The notes beneath the pieces were generated by a model, which did no database searches, was not told where the DNA came from, and saw nothing but the letters and a program-made list of their open reading frames with translations. Both the position numbers and the translations under genes were made by a program. 64,000 nucleotides of DNA from Reticulascus tulasneorum (lineage: Eukaryota > Ascomycota > Sordariomycetes > Glomerellales > Reticulascaceae). Each line of letters starts with the position of its first letter. Positions within the stretch are counted from its first letter, which is position 1. Shown one piece after another: positions 13,696 through 24,851 of the stretch. The stretch covers positions 310,001 to 374,000 of the forward strand of contig LSAX01000002.1 in NCBI GenBank assembly GCA_001557505.1, read 5' to 3'.

Positions 13696-14907
13696 ATGTC
13701 TCAGCCTTCGATGTTGACTCGCTCGCGAACAAGCACGATGACAATGACGGATATGTCTGCATCGTCGTCCGTGGCAAGGACTATAGAAATTGACCGCCAC
13801 GGTGATGTGCTACTACAGTTCCCATCAAACGATACATATAATCAGGGCCAGGAAGAGCCGATCAACCTCCTCGTCTCGTCCTCAGTCCTGTCCCTCATCT
13901 CCCCTGTCTTTCACGCAATCTTCACATCTCCCCTTTCCGAAGGATTGGCCTTTCGCGCCCCAGACTCACCGCGGCCCTTTCCCCTCCCACTCCCCGAAGA
14001 TAACGCCAACGCATTCGCTCTCCTTCTCAACGTTGTTCACCACAGGACCGAACTCATCCCCCCTCGCGCCACGCCGGGGATGCTGGTAGCTCTTGCGGTC
14101 CTGGCGGACAAGTACTCTTGCGCCCAGGCTCTGGTGCCATACGGGGTGCTGTGGCTGCAACGAGGGCTGGGAGCAGCAGCTGGGGATGTGGAGTTCAAGA
14201 ACATGGAGGGAATGTGTGAAATGCTGGTGTTCGCGTACGTGATGGATTTACCTGAAGAGTTTGCTGCTATCAGCTGGGAGATCCTTTTGGAGCATCGACA
14301 AGGGTTTAAGGATGAGGTTGGGATGGGGTTTGACTTGCCTCTTGTTGCGAGTCACTATGACTTGTTGAGGCACGATATTCGCGGTAAGCCATCCCCACCT
14401 ACAAATGAGACCCGAGACAGGGTAATCAGGCAACTGAGAAACAGACTAACGATCTCAGATGAGTTTCAACGCCGTAAAGCCAGGCTTCGGAGGGATCTTC
14501 TTTGGGCAATAATGAACCCAGTTCAACGCATATCAAATCAAGTCTACAACAGCAATGGCCGGCCACGTTGCGAGAAAGCGGCAGCAGCGATAGGACATTA
14601 TCTGTTCCTTCTGGACATCCATAACCTCAGCCCATGGAGAGCGCAGTACGAAACCGACTCGTTCGACAGTATTTTACAGCGAGCATGCGCAGTCAGCCGC
14701 GATGAGGGGAGCAACAAGTTGTATGAGGTTGATTTCTGTGAGAAGAGGTCATGCTCATGTGCCGGGCTGGCTAGCCGAGTAAATCTTGCGCGAGTATTGG
14801 GAGAACTCGAGGAGGCGAGGAAGTGGAAGCTTTGGGTCTGCCTGGATTGCTTGAAGAGCGACGGAGAGACGTATAATACGAGAGTCTGTAGGGTCGACCA
14901 TTGGTAG
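13696..14907 (+). CDS. BTB/POZ domain protein
   Basis: BTB/POZ proteins mediate dimerisation and often act as Cullin-3 adaptors, but no partner can be named here. Read without splicing the frame gives 403 residues. A 75-bp stretch at 14384-14458 has a GTAAGC donor, a CTAAC branch site and a CTCAG acceptor. It is an exact multiple of three, so I predict it is an intron and the protein is 378 residues (HDIR joined directly to DEFQRRKARLRRD). The BTB fold covers about 28-140, with the VSSSVLSLISPVFHAIF core and the LLLNVVHHR and LAVLADKYSCAQAL helices. No Kelch, MATH or zinc-finger partner domain follows. The C-terminal part has several Cys (CSCAG, CLDCL). Many such lineage-specific BTB genes exist in Pezizomycotina. 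Confidence 0.8.
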   Translation: MSQPSMLTRSRTSTMTMTDMSASSSVARTIEIDRHGDVLLQFPSNDTYNQGQEEPINLLVSSSVLSLISPVFHAIFTSPLSEGLAFRAPDSPRPFPLPLPEDNANAFALLLNVVHHRTELIPPRATPGMLVALAVLADKYSCAQALVPYGVLWLQRGLGAAAGDVEFKNMEGMCEMLVFAYVMDLPEEFAAISWEILLEHRQGFKDEVGMGFDLPLVASHYDLLRHDIRGKPSPPTNETRDRVIRQLRNRLTISDEFQRRKARLRRDLLWAIMNPVQRISNQVYNSNGRPRCEKAAAAIGHYLFLLDIHNLSPWRAQYETDSFDSILQRACAVSRDEGSNKLYEVDFCEKRSCSCAGLASRVNLARVLGELEEARKWKLWVCLDCLKSDGETYNTRVCRVDHW

Positions 14908-15593
14908 GGATTGTATCTTGGGTCATCATTTGAGGAGTGTATGCTTGAGTGTCCATGGTTGGTGGCCATGTATCGGTTCCATATGTCAAACTTATGTGAA
15001 GAGGGATCTAGGCAGGAAACCAATACCATGTTGCGAGAGTCTATACATGCATATCTTGTTGCACGTCCTACGGGAGCTTTTGTCTTAACCTTATCCATTC
15101 CAGACAATTATTTACCTTGTTTGGTGGGGGGAGCTCAAACTTCGAGTCTGCCATAGGGACTGAGCAACCAACTTTCACTCATCTACAGTCCGAACTCTGA
15201 AGCCAGTCAAAATTGCGCTCTAATTACAAGCTACAACTCGGAGTTCCAACTGTTGGTGGAGTTCCGAGCCACCTAGGTACCTGGAAGGTGGCATAGCGAC
15301 CTGGAGGGGTTCAGAGGCGCCGATAGCGATATCAGCCCACTAAATCTAGCCCCTGAAACCCCTTAAGCACGTGATATCACCCGCTCCATTGCCGGGTCGT
15401 CAAGGCCACCCTGGCAATCGGCGCCAGAAAGCCAAAAAGTTCCGACCAGGCTGTCAACTTTCAAAAGTTAACTTGCAGTCTAGACTAGCGCCTCGAACTT
15501 GCGACCGCACGAAAAGCAAGTCAGCCAGCCTAGGTCGACATCCTAGGAACAGCAGTGTCATGGTCAACTTGGGCATATGAACACAGGTTTACA
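14908..15593. other. Intergenic: BTB gene 3' flank and membrane-protein promoter
   Basis: 686 bp without a supported gene. A CCTAGGTACC palindrome lies near 15273-15282. Otherwise it is unremarkable. Confidence 0.45.
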
Positions 15594-16615
15594 ATGGTTG
15601 GTATCGCGCATCTCCTGGTCGGTGTCGCCCTCTGTCTGATACAGCTGGTCGCGGCCCTCCCTGAGGATGCCCTTCCGTCTTATCATTATGGCGCGCCAAT
15701 CCACGTTGAGTGTATGAATCGCAGTTCGTGCGTCCACCCTTTCCGTCCCCAATCCAATTGGCGCCTTGGCTTCAAGAGTTGTCTCTATCCCACGGACAGC
15801 GCCTGAGCGCAGGCCGTTCGGATGGCTTCGAAACACAGCTAACTTCTATCGATCTCAGGGAAACGGGCGAGCATATAGAGAATGCAAACCACGAAATCGA
15901 ATGGATCCCCTTCCCTAACTGCAACGAAACCGGGAAGGGCCTCGAGTTCAACTACGGCCACGAGGGCGAGGTCAACTGTACCATCGCCATGATCACCGAT
16001 CCCTTCTTCCACCTTCTAGAATTTTACATCCACAACGACGCGCCGCTCTCCTGCCGCCTGCCCGCGAGACCCGCACCGCATGTCCAGGTCCAAGGCGAGA
16101 AGCCATATGTACAGGAATACATCCCCTTGGTGTTTGCGCTGGCTGGGACGCTGCAGCTTAGCCATCTGCACATCAGCACGCACATGAACATCCTGCTCCA
16201 CAGCATACCGAAGCACCATACTCGGCCGCATGATTCCGGCGTTCTGGATTCGGGGGCGGCGTACAGCACCAGTCCGCTGAGCCACATGGACGGGTCAGAT
16301 ACGAAGCGGCTAGTTATTGGTGACCCGTTGCCATTGACCTTCTCCGTCCGGTGGTTTCCCACGCCGGCGCTTCCCAAGACGGAGGGCCATGTGGAATGGC
16401 AGGGTATGGGCGGCCATATCTACGCTAGCACCGTGTTCTACAGCATCGTGTCGTTTGGAGCTGGCGTATTGGTGGCTGGCGCATACTTCTTTGGCATGGT
16501 GCTGCCGAAAAGATTAAGAGGCAGAGGCATGGGAGGCGCAACACCACTGGGGGGCTACGGACTTAACGGAGGCGTAGGGAACGGATGGGGCTACTCTAAG
16601 AGAGCCATCGACTAG
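15594..16615 (+). CDS. Conserved type I membrane protein, function unknown
   Basis: I do not know a named function. Exons 15594-15727 and 15859-16615 flank a 131-bp intron (donor GTGCGT, CTAAC branch, acceptor CTCAG) and encode 296 residues. Residues 1-22 are a strong signal peptide (IAHLLVGVALCLIQLVAA followed by LPEDALPSYHYG). The luminal or extracellular part carries Cys residues in VECMNRSS, FPNCNETG, EVNCTIAM and APLSCRLP, consistent with two disulfides, plus N-glycosylation sequons. A single hydrophobic helix near the C-terminus (about STVFYSIVSFGAGVLVAGAY) precedes a short basic Gly-rich tail. The topology suggests an ER, Golgi or plasma-membrane protein. The splice site was chosen because it links MNRSS to ETGEHIEN in frame. 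Confidence 0.78.
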
Positions 16616-16812
16616 TAGGGGTTACAGAGTATGATTCGTGTATTACTTTTGTTACTATCGGACGAGACAGGAGTTCCTCGGTCACGACTACAGCAAAGCG
16701 GCTGGTATGGGAGGAGTTTGGATATAAAGATTGATGCGGAATTGCCTACGCCCGGAAGGGTGATGTAAGATAGAGAGCCAGGCCCCAGACGGTACGAACT
16801 GGGCGTGATTCG

Positions 16813-17604
16813 CTATTGTGCCTTCTTCTTCCCGTCAACGGTATTAAACCTGTTCAAAAGCCTCCAGTACATGTCGGCGCCAGTGAACGATGCTACAAAC
16901 GTCAGTACCCCCAAAAGTTTCCACGAACACCAGAGTAAACATACGGATAAAGAACCAAGGCCCGTAAATGGAAAAGATAAAAAAGCGTTTCTGCGCCGCG
17001 CTATGAACTGCCGCATCCCAGTGGGTGACATCATACATGCACGTCAAGGTCGTGAGCGCACACTCGACGCAGTAAACAAGCGTGGCCAGCTCCACGGCGC
17101 CGGTGGTGGGCTTGCTGCTTGCGAGGCGGTACACGATCCAGGAGACGACGGGCAGCTGGAACCCGATCTCGACATAGGTGAAGAGCTTGAACCAGGACGG
17201 CAGTTGGTCGTGCGGGGTGGTGAAGTAGGGGTCGTTGAACTCGCTGATGTAGTACTGACGCAAGGTATTGAGGAAAGAGAGCGGTGCTGAGGGAGTGGCC
17301 CAGAGCGAGGCGGGATAGAAGGGGACGAGGTCTACAGCTGTTCTGGTGTGAGTTCCTGGACATTTAGGGATATCTAATCGCGGCTGAAGCGGTGCCGGCC
17401 TTGAGCTGCCAAACTAGGCTTTCACATAGAGCAAAGATGATCAGTCGACGCGGGCATCGCCATCGCGGCCCTAAGCCAGGTCCCCGTTGCACAACAACCG
17501 CTTTGGAACTCGAGAAAGGTTCACGTACCCAGCATCGCCAGCAGCTGGACCGCAAAGCAGGCGAGATAGACATAGTCTCTCCCTGGTTTCTGTGAGGTGC
17601 TCAT
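16813..17604 (-). CDS. EMA19: EMA19/TMEM97-like EXPERA-domain membrane protein
   Basis: Four-helix EXPERA family protein related to yeast Ema19, which helps mitochondrial precursors mis-sorted to the ER, and to human TMEM97 (sigma-2 receptor). Exons 17529-17604, 16945-17337 and 16813-16892 have introns of 191 and 52 bp. The product is 182 residues: MSTSQKPGRDYVYL with helix 1 (ACFAVQLLAML), VDLVPFYPASLW, FKLFTYVEIGFQLPVVSWIVYRL, a helix with CVECALTTLTC and a last helix IYGPWFFIPSFTGADMY that is assembled only after removing intron 2. It ends in a lysine-rich GKKKAQ tail, a plausible ER retrieval signal. Intron 1 is unusually long for the window, and its acceptor (AACAG) was picked as the only one giving an open frame into AVDLVPFYP. 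Family assignment is good; the exact function is inferred. Confidence 0.88.
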
Positions 17605-18286
17605 AATAAACAGAGCGATCGAGAAGAGCCGAATAGGAAACAGAGAGAACTCAATTGATGTAACAGAGGAAAATGATGGTATATCAAGGTGAGAATGAAC
17701 ATTTATAATTAAAAATAAGGTAACCCTGCGATTTATGAGTGGATTCAACCCGCCAGGGGTTCCCCCAAAGCCTCTCCAGGTGCGGAGCTGACAGCAGGGC
17801 TAATATTGGTGGCTTTAGCACTAATTACCTCCCCTACAGATTCGTCGCCAGTGGGCCCCCGGTGTCAGCATGGCGAACAGTGTTGACTTTCAACTGCATC
17901 CTGATGAATCTTTGCGCCATGGTCTCAAGGCGAAGCTCATCTCAGCCAAATGGTTCTGGCCTCCCACGCTTTCATTCGCCGTGACAACATAGTTTTGTTG
18001 GGCCACGATGGTTTCCCCGGAGTTCTGAGATGGTAGGACACCGACGTTTGACTGCTCTCAGGCGAATGAACAAACAACATAGGACTCGTATCTTGGTTAA
18101 GTTTCTTTATGTTCAAATACGATCTCGAAGCTGCTACCAAGTTCATATAAGCTGGCAGTGGCCTTGCAAGAGGTCCAGTTCCCCGTTGTATCCTTGGCAT
18201 TCCAGTACCACAGAGCCAGGATTCCATGCCAGATTCCACTCATTTACCCGTCAATAAGTCGCTCTCCTCTCATATGGCTTTCTCTT
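17605..18286. other. Intergenic: EMA19 promoter and PEBP 3' flank
   Basis: 682 bp between two minus-strand genes. An A/T-rich stretch (about 17690-17730) lies 90-125 bp upstream of the EMA19 ATG. No gene was seen. Confidence 0.45.
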
Positions 18287-19186
18287 TTAAAGAATGAAAC
18301 TGGCGCAGGTTGACACTGCAATGAACGTCCCAAGCATCGCATACACGACACCAAAGCCAGCAGCCGCGCTTGGAGGATCCGCCGATGTGCCATTCCCGGA
18401 GCCCGAACCATCTGAATCCGCATCGATCGTGAAGAACGTGCCCCCAATCGCCGGCCCAAGGCCGGCCTCAGTTCGGAACGTCGATAGCTAGGTCTTTCAG
18501 CACATATTTTTCGTCGGACAAGAAGCAACATCACGTACATTAAAGTTCTGACGGCTCGCTGCATCGACGCCAGCAGCTTCAAACCCCACACTGTTGAAGC
18601 CCGCTGGCTGGACGTACAGCAAATACACGTACCGGTGAACTCCACTTCCCGCGGCGGGGGATGGTGCCGCGTACTCATCGAACGCTGCGGAGGAGTTCTG
18701 CAATAAGCTTGCGGAACCGAGGACGGCGGAGACCGTTTGGCTGACGGTGAAGTTGCCGGCGAGGTAGTGTCTCATGTTTCTCGACGTTGGTGTTGCTCTC
18801 GAGGGAACATCGGGGCCAATCTGCACCAGTCAGCCAGGCATTCACACTTTGTTCAATCGGAAACTGACCATGTAGATTATAAACCTCGTCTCAGACGTAA
18901 TGTTCGCCGTGTTAGTGATGTTCTCCACGCTGAACTCAAATGGCATCTTCGCAACGGCAGCCCTCAGCTCGGACCCTGGCATGATGAGCGAAGCATCGCC
19001 ATCGGCGGTGTTGTAAGCTGCGTAGAGCGAGACGGACGGATCGAAGGCGGCGAGGACTTCCGGGACGATAGCTGCGGTAGTGAAGGCCTCTCGGAACTCG
19101 GTTGTGCTCATGCTTTCTGCTGTATGCCCATCGTCCCCGTGGGCAAGAGCCAGTGGGATGATCGCCGTGAGAAGGAGAAACTTCAT
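18287..19186 (-). CDS. Secreted, GPI-type phosphatidylethanolamine-binding protein
   Basis: PEBP-fold protein predicted to act at the cell surface. Exons 18869-19186, 18539-18820 and 18287-18487 have introns of 48 and 51 bp and encode 266 residues. Residues 1-15 form a signal peptide (MKFLLLTAIIPLALA). The PEBP ligand-site strand reads GPDVPSRATP where most family members have DPDxPSR, so the first Asp is replaced by Gly. HYLAGN and HRYVYLLYVQ follow, as in the PEBP core. The C-terminus has a Ser/Gly/Asn-rich spacer and then a hydrophobic tail running to the stop, the pattern of a GPI-attachment signal. Sequons include NIT, NFT and NSS. Fungi have several such secreted PEBPs of unknown ligand. 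The fold is confident; anchoring and ligand are inference. Confidence 0.88.
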
Positions 19187-19907
19187 TGCGAGGAGAGATT
19201 TATGCAGTTTTGGAGGTGAGTTCTATTTTAAATTGACAGTGTTAGGAAGCCCTTGAATTGTGAACAAGTAGAGAGCTGGAGATGATCATTGAAGACTGAT
19301 GGAATATGTTTTCGACCTTATTCATATATCCTTCCCAGTTTGTTCTGCCAACCCCAATTATCGCACATAAAACACGCGCATCAAGCCTTGAGTTAATTAC
19401 TCAAACAAGCTCATATGATCAGAAGGAGGAGAACATATGTTGAGGATGCTGTTTCACCGTATCGAATCGGCTGCGCGCGGCGGACTGGTCCCGGGTCTGA
19501 GGTTTCAAGAACTTGCGCAGCCACTACCACAGGTTGAGACTACGTCCTGGTTTCTTACGGCTAACGCCTAAATAATACCAGTTTTCTTTTATATAGCTAG
19601 ATAACCCCCGCCTTTTACATTTTTGGTGAAAGTAAACATGCAGTTCTGATATATAAACTAGCCACGAACAGGTAGCGTAAACTCCGTGTTCAGTCTAGGT
19701 AGCTAACATATTACAAGTGGAATAACCCAACCCTTTTGAGCCAAATCGAGATTTCACTTGGGTTTATCTGCTAGAGTAATGGGGAGCAAGTACACTTAGA
19801 CCTCCGTTGAATTCTGCTCATTTACGACTAAGTATACGGCAAAGATTGATAGAAAACGGCCGACCCATTCCAAATACCGACGTAATCGAGGCAGCTGTTC
19901 TGATCAA
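19187..19907. other. Intergenic: PEBP promoter and DJ-1 3' flank, partly A/T-rich
   Basis: 721 bp. The stretch 19560-19870 is noticeably A/T-rich, with many TA steps compared with its flanks. It may be an old degenerate element, but no repeat boundary or coding remnant can be shown. Confidence 0.4.
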
Positions 19908-20944
19908 TTACTCATAACCGATTGGCGCGAGACAGTCCACCGCAGAAGCATTCGTGTCTGCGCCAGGAACCTAGAGGTTGTCAACCTCAGATGAGAATGG
20001 GAAGAAGCAACGCGCCTTACCTTGTGAATAACGGAGAACGGATCCCAATGCGGGTTAACATGTGGAGTGTATTCCATCCCATTGATAATGTTTGTAACAT
20101 TCTTGTCATCCTCGCCATAAACATGCTTGAGAAATGCATAGGTCATGTCGATTCCTGCCAAGCTAGGTTAGCCCCTGAATGCGTGTTGTTGTGATGCAAT
20201 AGTCGATTTACCTGCAGCCACACCGGAGCTGGTCCAGATGTTGCCATCTACAACCCATCTAGCCGTTGGAACCCAAGTAACGTTTTTCCCATGCGTAATA
20301 ACCCACGACCAGGCTCGCTTATTGGAAGTGGCGCGTCGCCCTTCTAGAAGACCAGATCTTGCAAGCGTAGCCGAGCCAGTGCAGACCGAGAGTAGATACT
20401 CAAGTTGAGAATAGCGGCTCACGATGAAGTCCTCCATTGTTGTATCGTTGTTTTTCTCAAGTAGCCGATTGCCAAAGCCGCCAGGAACCAGCAGGACATC
20501 CAGAGGCGGTGCATCCTCGAAAGTGTGGGTGGCAAGAATGGACGGGCCAATGGAGCTGCCCCTCATAAGAACACCGGGCATCCCTGGCATCTCATGTGGA
20601 GGGGATTGAGATGATACAGGCCCTTTCTCGAATGAAATAACTGCCAGATCCATCTGCTTCGAACCGGAGAGCTAGGGTATGTTAGTGTAGAGCTTCGCAG
20701 GTGGAGTCCTTGATCTAACCGAGAAGAAGAGTTCTAACGGGCCCCATATATCGAGAGGCTGATATCCGGGGAAGGCAATCTGTGTTCGGCGTTGTCAGTA
20801 TAATACAATGCATCCTGTATGATCGGAAGAGCTCACAATTCCTAGAGACAGTGTTTTCTCAGCATCACGCTGCGCCTGAGTGCCAGCCACCAGCAACATT
20901 ACCAGCCAACTGGACAGATCTTTGCGTCCCCCGAAGTAAAACAT
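19908..20944 (-). CDS. Secreted DJ-1/PfpI (ThiJ) family protein
   Basis: Class-I glutamine-amidotransferase-like protein of the DJ-1/PfpI superfamily. Five exons (20837-20944, 20720-20779, 20212-20671, 20021-20154, 19908-19970) with introns of 48-57 bp give 274 residues. The reconstructed core starts GIIAFPGYQPLDIWGPLELF (conserved Glu in the first helix), then VLLVPGGFGN and the nucleophile elbow LLSVCTGSATLA (Cys 153), followed by WVPTARWVVDGNIWTSSGVAAG and GIDMTYAFLKH. The C-terminus PGADTNASAVDCLAPIGYE lies in two small exons that an unspliced reading would miss. A hydrophobic N-terminus (SSWLVMLLVAGTQAQ) suggests secretion, which is common for this fungal subgroup. A TATA-like box lies about 107 bp upstream. 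The reaction is unknown; isonitrile hydratase, peptidase and chaperone activities all occur in the superfamily. Confidence 0.9.
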
Positions 20945-22332
20945 AGTTGCGATAAGGATGGCGATATTTCTGACGGTTATACAATTGAATGGTCCTTTCT
21001 GAGGCAGTTACACAAAAAACTATGAATCCAGATGGAGAGAGTTGACGACGTTTATATACAAGAACCAACTCAGGAGACATGATCCTCGTTCGACTCCTGA
21101 GTTTAAACCTGCCAGTATGGCGTGTAAGTGCTACACACGCGTGTAAACACAAGTGATCGCATTTTTGGTATGCTTGAGTCTTCCATCCGTTGTCCATCGG
21201 AACGGACTCGGGGGACGGTCAGGCCGGTGTGAGAGTGCTCGGCCGCTCAGGTGCTCCGTATGAGGGGTAACAATGCTCTCATACTTGCTCACAATTTACC
21301 CAGCAAAGCGGAACGGAGCGAAACTTGGGTCGAAGGATCAGTTATATATGCAGTCCCGCAGTGCCACAATATCGGGAACGGCCTGCTAAACCTCGTCGGA
21401 CGACCTGGAGCCTCGGCCGTGGTCACAAGACATTGTCAGTGATGGTGTCAAGGCCACCCGTTTCAATCTAAATACCCGCCCCCTTGTTATTTGAAGTTGC
21501 CCAGGCTATCTTATCATCAATAGTGACCCTTCGGATTATACGCTCATAATAGCGCTGAGCCGGTCGCATGATCATGTTTCACTTTGCGTAGGTTCTCGAT
21601 CCATCGTCGAAATGGGATGCCGCTTGAATGACTCCAAGACTCGAGAGCCACTATCTGCAAAAAAGAAAAAAAACATCAATAAACGGCAAAGTAAAGGATT
21701 CCGCGCCATTCTATTTCTCAATTACTTGCTCAATGGCCAGGAGTCGTGATTCTTTGCGAGTTATGGGAGGGCTTGCTGCAAGTTCACTGGGCAATGGGAG
21801 TCTGGTTCAGGATCGTGAAGAGAAGTGATTGCTGATGGACCAGGCTAAAGCGTACGGGCATGATGGTTTGAGTCCTGAGAGCAGCATTCTGCCAAGTAAA
21901 CCAGGAGATGACGAAATCACAAGAACTCCTTGTCGATTTTGGTTGCTGATGGCAAAGGAGGAATGCGAGAAGGTTGAAAGACAGCCGAATGCAGCTGTCT
22001 TTAATCCAGCAACATCGTCACTGATCACTGACTAATACAGGTGAGCCAGGGACTGTTCCCGGCAGCTAGCATAAATCACGTCGAAAGCCTCGACCTCGAT
22101 ATTTTGACCTCTATTCGAATCGATACGTTACACCGGAGTGGAACATAATTCCTCCAACTAAACCAATTGCTGTAGAGTACACTTAAAACGCCAATTTCCG
22201 ACCGTCAACGATGTACACATGTTCCCTAAACATCGAGCCCATCTGACCAAGCGCTCTGCACCCCCACCCCCTTCCAACGACAATCTTCCTTCTCTACCAT
22301 CCTAGAGTCGAGCGACTGCAGCTTCGTGCTCA
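20945..22332. other. Intergenic: DJ-1 promoter and SUR7-like 3' flank
   Basis: 1388 bp. The left end holds the DJ-1 promoter. The rest has only short open frames with no recognisable domain and one A-rich run (about 21660-21675). Nothing else was recognised. Confidence 0.45.
21051..21058 (-). promoter_or_regulatory. TATA box upstream of the DJ-1/PfpI gene
   Basis: On the minus strand this reads TATATAAA, about 107 bp before the DJ-1 start codon. Sequence and spacing fit a core promoter TATA element. Confidence 0.45.
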
Positions 22333-23517
22333 CTACCCCTGGCGGGTGAATGGCTCGTAAGCCGTGTTCATATCCGTCGTTCTCTTGTTTCCAAGTGGCA
22401 TCATCGGAATGCTGGCATGCTGGCTTCGGTTTGCGATATCATCTTCCTCCACATCGTGGACTCCGGCTCTTCCATCCATCGGGTCCATCAAGACCTCTGA
22501 ATCAAGACCTCGATCGTTTGTTCGTACAATGACTGGCTGCTTCTCGATCTGCACATACTTCTGGCCTCTCCAGGTCTGGATCCGCTGGAGGAATCCAGGA
22601 TTGGGACCAGAAGTCTGTGCGGCAGTGGATGCTCCAGTGACGAGGCCCCTTGTGTCACTCTTTAGATCGAGGGTGCGCAATGCGCTTCGACCCCGTGGAG
22701 GCTCTGGGCGACTGCGAATACTGAAGAGGCAGGATGCGATGAAGGAATCGACGAATGCAACCCAGCTCGGGATGATGGCATTCCCGAGACTTGACTTGAT
22801 GCCGATGCTTTTGAAGTTGTCGTTCATGGCGTTGCTGAGACCCTTGAACACCACCACGGCCACGATCGAGGCAGCAAATATCAGGATGGTGGCGAGCCAC
22901 GACATGATTGCGGCAGAGAAACCAGCTCTTCCGATCCTGGTGCTGACCACGGCCGCAATCGGGGCAAGGATGGACAAGCCAAAGCAGGCAATGTAGCCAA
23001 TTGTCAGGTACATCGAGAGCTTGGAGTATTTGTCCAAGGCCTCGACGAGATCCCCCTTGTACGTCCCCGCAATGGCCGTGTTGTCGAGCCTCAGATCGCT
23101 TCTGGGATCGAATGAGTATCCGACACGGGGGCTGGTGCAAGTAGTTTCATCGCCATGGCCGCAGGACCCAAGAAGAGCGATGGTATATTTGGGTGCCAGA
23201 CTGAGCGACTGTGCCGTCACCTCGTCGCCAACGAGATCGGAGCCCGAGACCTTGGAGATATCCTGCAGCTCCTGTGAGGCCGCGAGCTTCGCGGAGATCT
23301 TGAGCTCGGAAACATCAATCTACGCTGATGTTAGTTTGTTCGACCACCCCCAGTTTCTTGAGCGATCACGTACATGAAGGAAGCTGAGAGTATCAAGGAC
23401 CTTAGGTCGAATCCCGGATATGATAATGAGAACGACAAGAATTGCAGCAATGACGGACAAAAGAAAAGGCGTAAAGCTTAGGGCAGGCCCTCTGCTGTAT
23501 GCCGACTTGCGCGCCAT
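22333..23517 (-). CDS. SUR7/PalI-type four-helix membrane protein
   Basis: Plasma-membrane protein of the SUR7/PalI family, whose members organise eisosome/MCC domains or act in pH sensing. Exon 1 is 23374-23517 and exon 2 is 22333-23319, with a 54-bp intron (GTACGT to CGTAG). Of 376 residues, helix 1 lies at about 15-36 (FLLSVIAAILVVLIII). A long extracellular loop follows, with the conserved paired-Cys stretch LLGSCGHGDETTCTSP. Helices 2-4 occupy about 125-230. The cytosolic tail of about 150 residues has acidic and Ser/Pro segments. The start is the ATG of MARKSAYSRG; earlier codons in frame look like 5' UTR. It shares a 1.3-kb divergent promoter with the cupredoxin fusion. The subfamily (Sur7, Fmp45 or PalI) cannot be decided by eye. 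Confidence 0.85.
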
Positions 23518-24851
23518 CTCCAATGAGTCTGCTGTTGGAGCGTCAGTGTTTTTTTTGCTACAAAAAGTCCAGAGTCCAGGACAGCACCAAGTACATGCAG
23601 ATTTGGACAAATTCACATGGGATTCTGGTGCGGGACAACTGATATGAATATCATTGGGGAAAAGCTCGTAAGGCTCGCTCCCAGGGGTCCAGTCGGCGGG
23701 TCAGAGCGAGGGCTGATATTGCAATGCTTAACTGGAATATACCCTTGGATGATAAAGCGTTCAGCCACAAATAAGCGCGACTCAATTGGCTGCGTCGGAG
23801 CAATGGGGCGGACGGGGAGATGAGGACTCCACCATGAAGAGCAGCGCGATCAATAAGCCCTTGCAGGGCCAGCCATGCATGAAGGAGTTAGCCAGCCAAA
23901 CGTCTGACGTGAGCGGGCGGCCAGGCATGGGCGTCTCTTATCAAGCATCAGCACTTTCAACCAATGTCGCCTCGGACAGCGCATCAGCGCCATCTAAATT
24001 GTCTGTTTGTCTATTGTAATACAGTACCTTGTACAGATTAGAACGACGAGATCTGACCATGTGTACCAAGAAGTCCAGCCCCCGGCCAAGAACGTTAACT
24101 GCTCCCGGGCTGAACGATGGAGTAAGCGCTTGTTATTGCTCTTCTCCGTTTCCTTTCTCCTACCTCCGCTCTCATCATAATCCGGATGCAAAAGATGCCA
24201 TTGATTAGACGAGAGAGGCGCAAGAGGAGCCCGCAACGGATGCTACCGCTACGCGGCAACGTTGTCTCTCGGTGGATAGGGCATCCGCGATGCACAGCCC
24301 GAAACCTGGTCACTGTAATTGCTGGGGATGATCGGAAACTACAGCGTGCCGAATTACAGTGAGAGCTTCACGAACAGCCCAATCATCCAGCGTCCGGGCC
24401 ATCCATGTTGTGCCGTGGAACTCCCCTTCAGCGGGTAAATCGCACCATGGACTATCTATATCTCACGCTTGGTCAGCGGGTTATAGCTGACTACCGACCC
24501 CACCCTAACTTTACATCTTAGGTAGTGTTACGCAGGAGAACCCAGTCGGTTGTTCAAGCCACAGCAGCTTGGGGAGAGCTTTCGCCAGAAGTGGATGGGC
24601 TGAGCTCCAGATCCTTGCAACATGCATGGTCCGGGACGATTTTCGTCTGATTGGAACTGGGCTGCGAGAGAAAGGGTCGCGGGCGGGCAAGCTTGGCGGC
24701 ACATGAAATTTAACGCGGCTTACTCGCACTTTTTTTCCCTGATGAGTGAATGCTGCATTCGTATAACTAGATCTCATCGCGCAGTCACCCTTCTTCAAAG
24801 CTGCTGTGAGAACCGATTCTAGGTATCAAACGGGTTACTAGTCTAGCCATC
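23518..24851. promoter_or_regulatory. Divergent promoter region SUR7-like / cupredoxin fusion
   Basis: 1334 bp between two start codons. No coding frame with a recognisable domain and no decisive TATA box was found. Confidence 0.45.
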
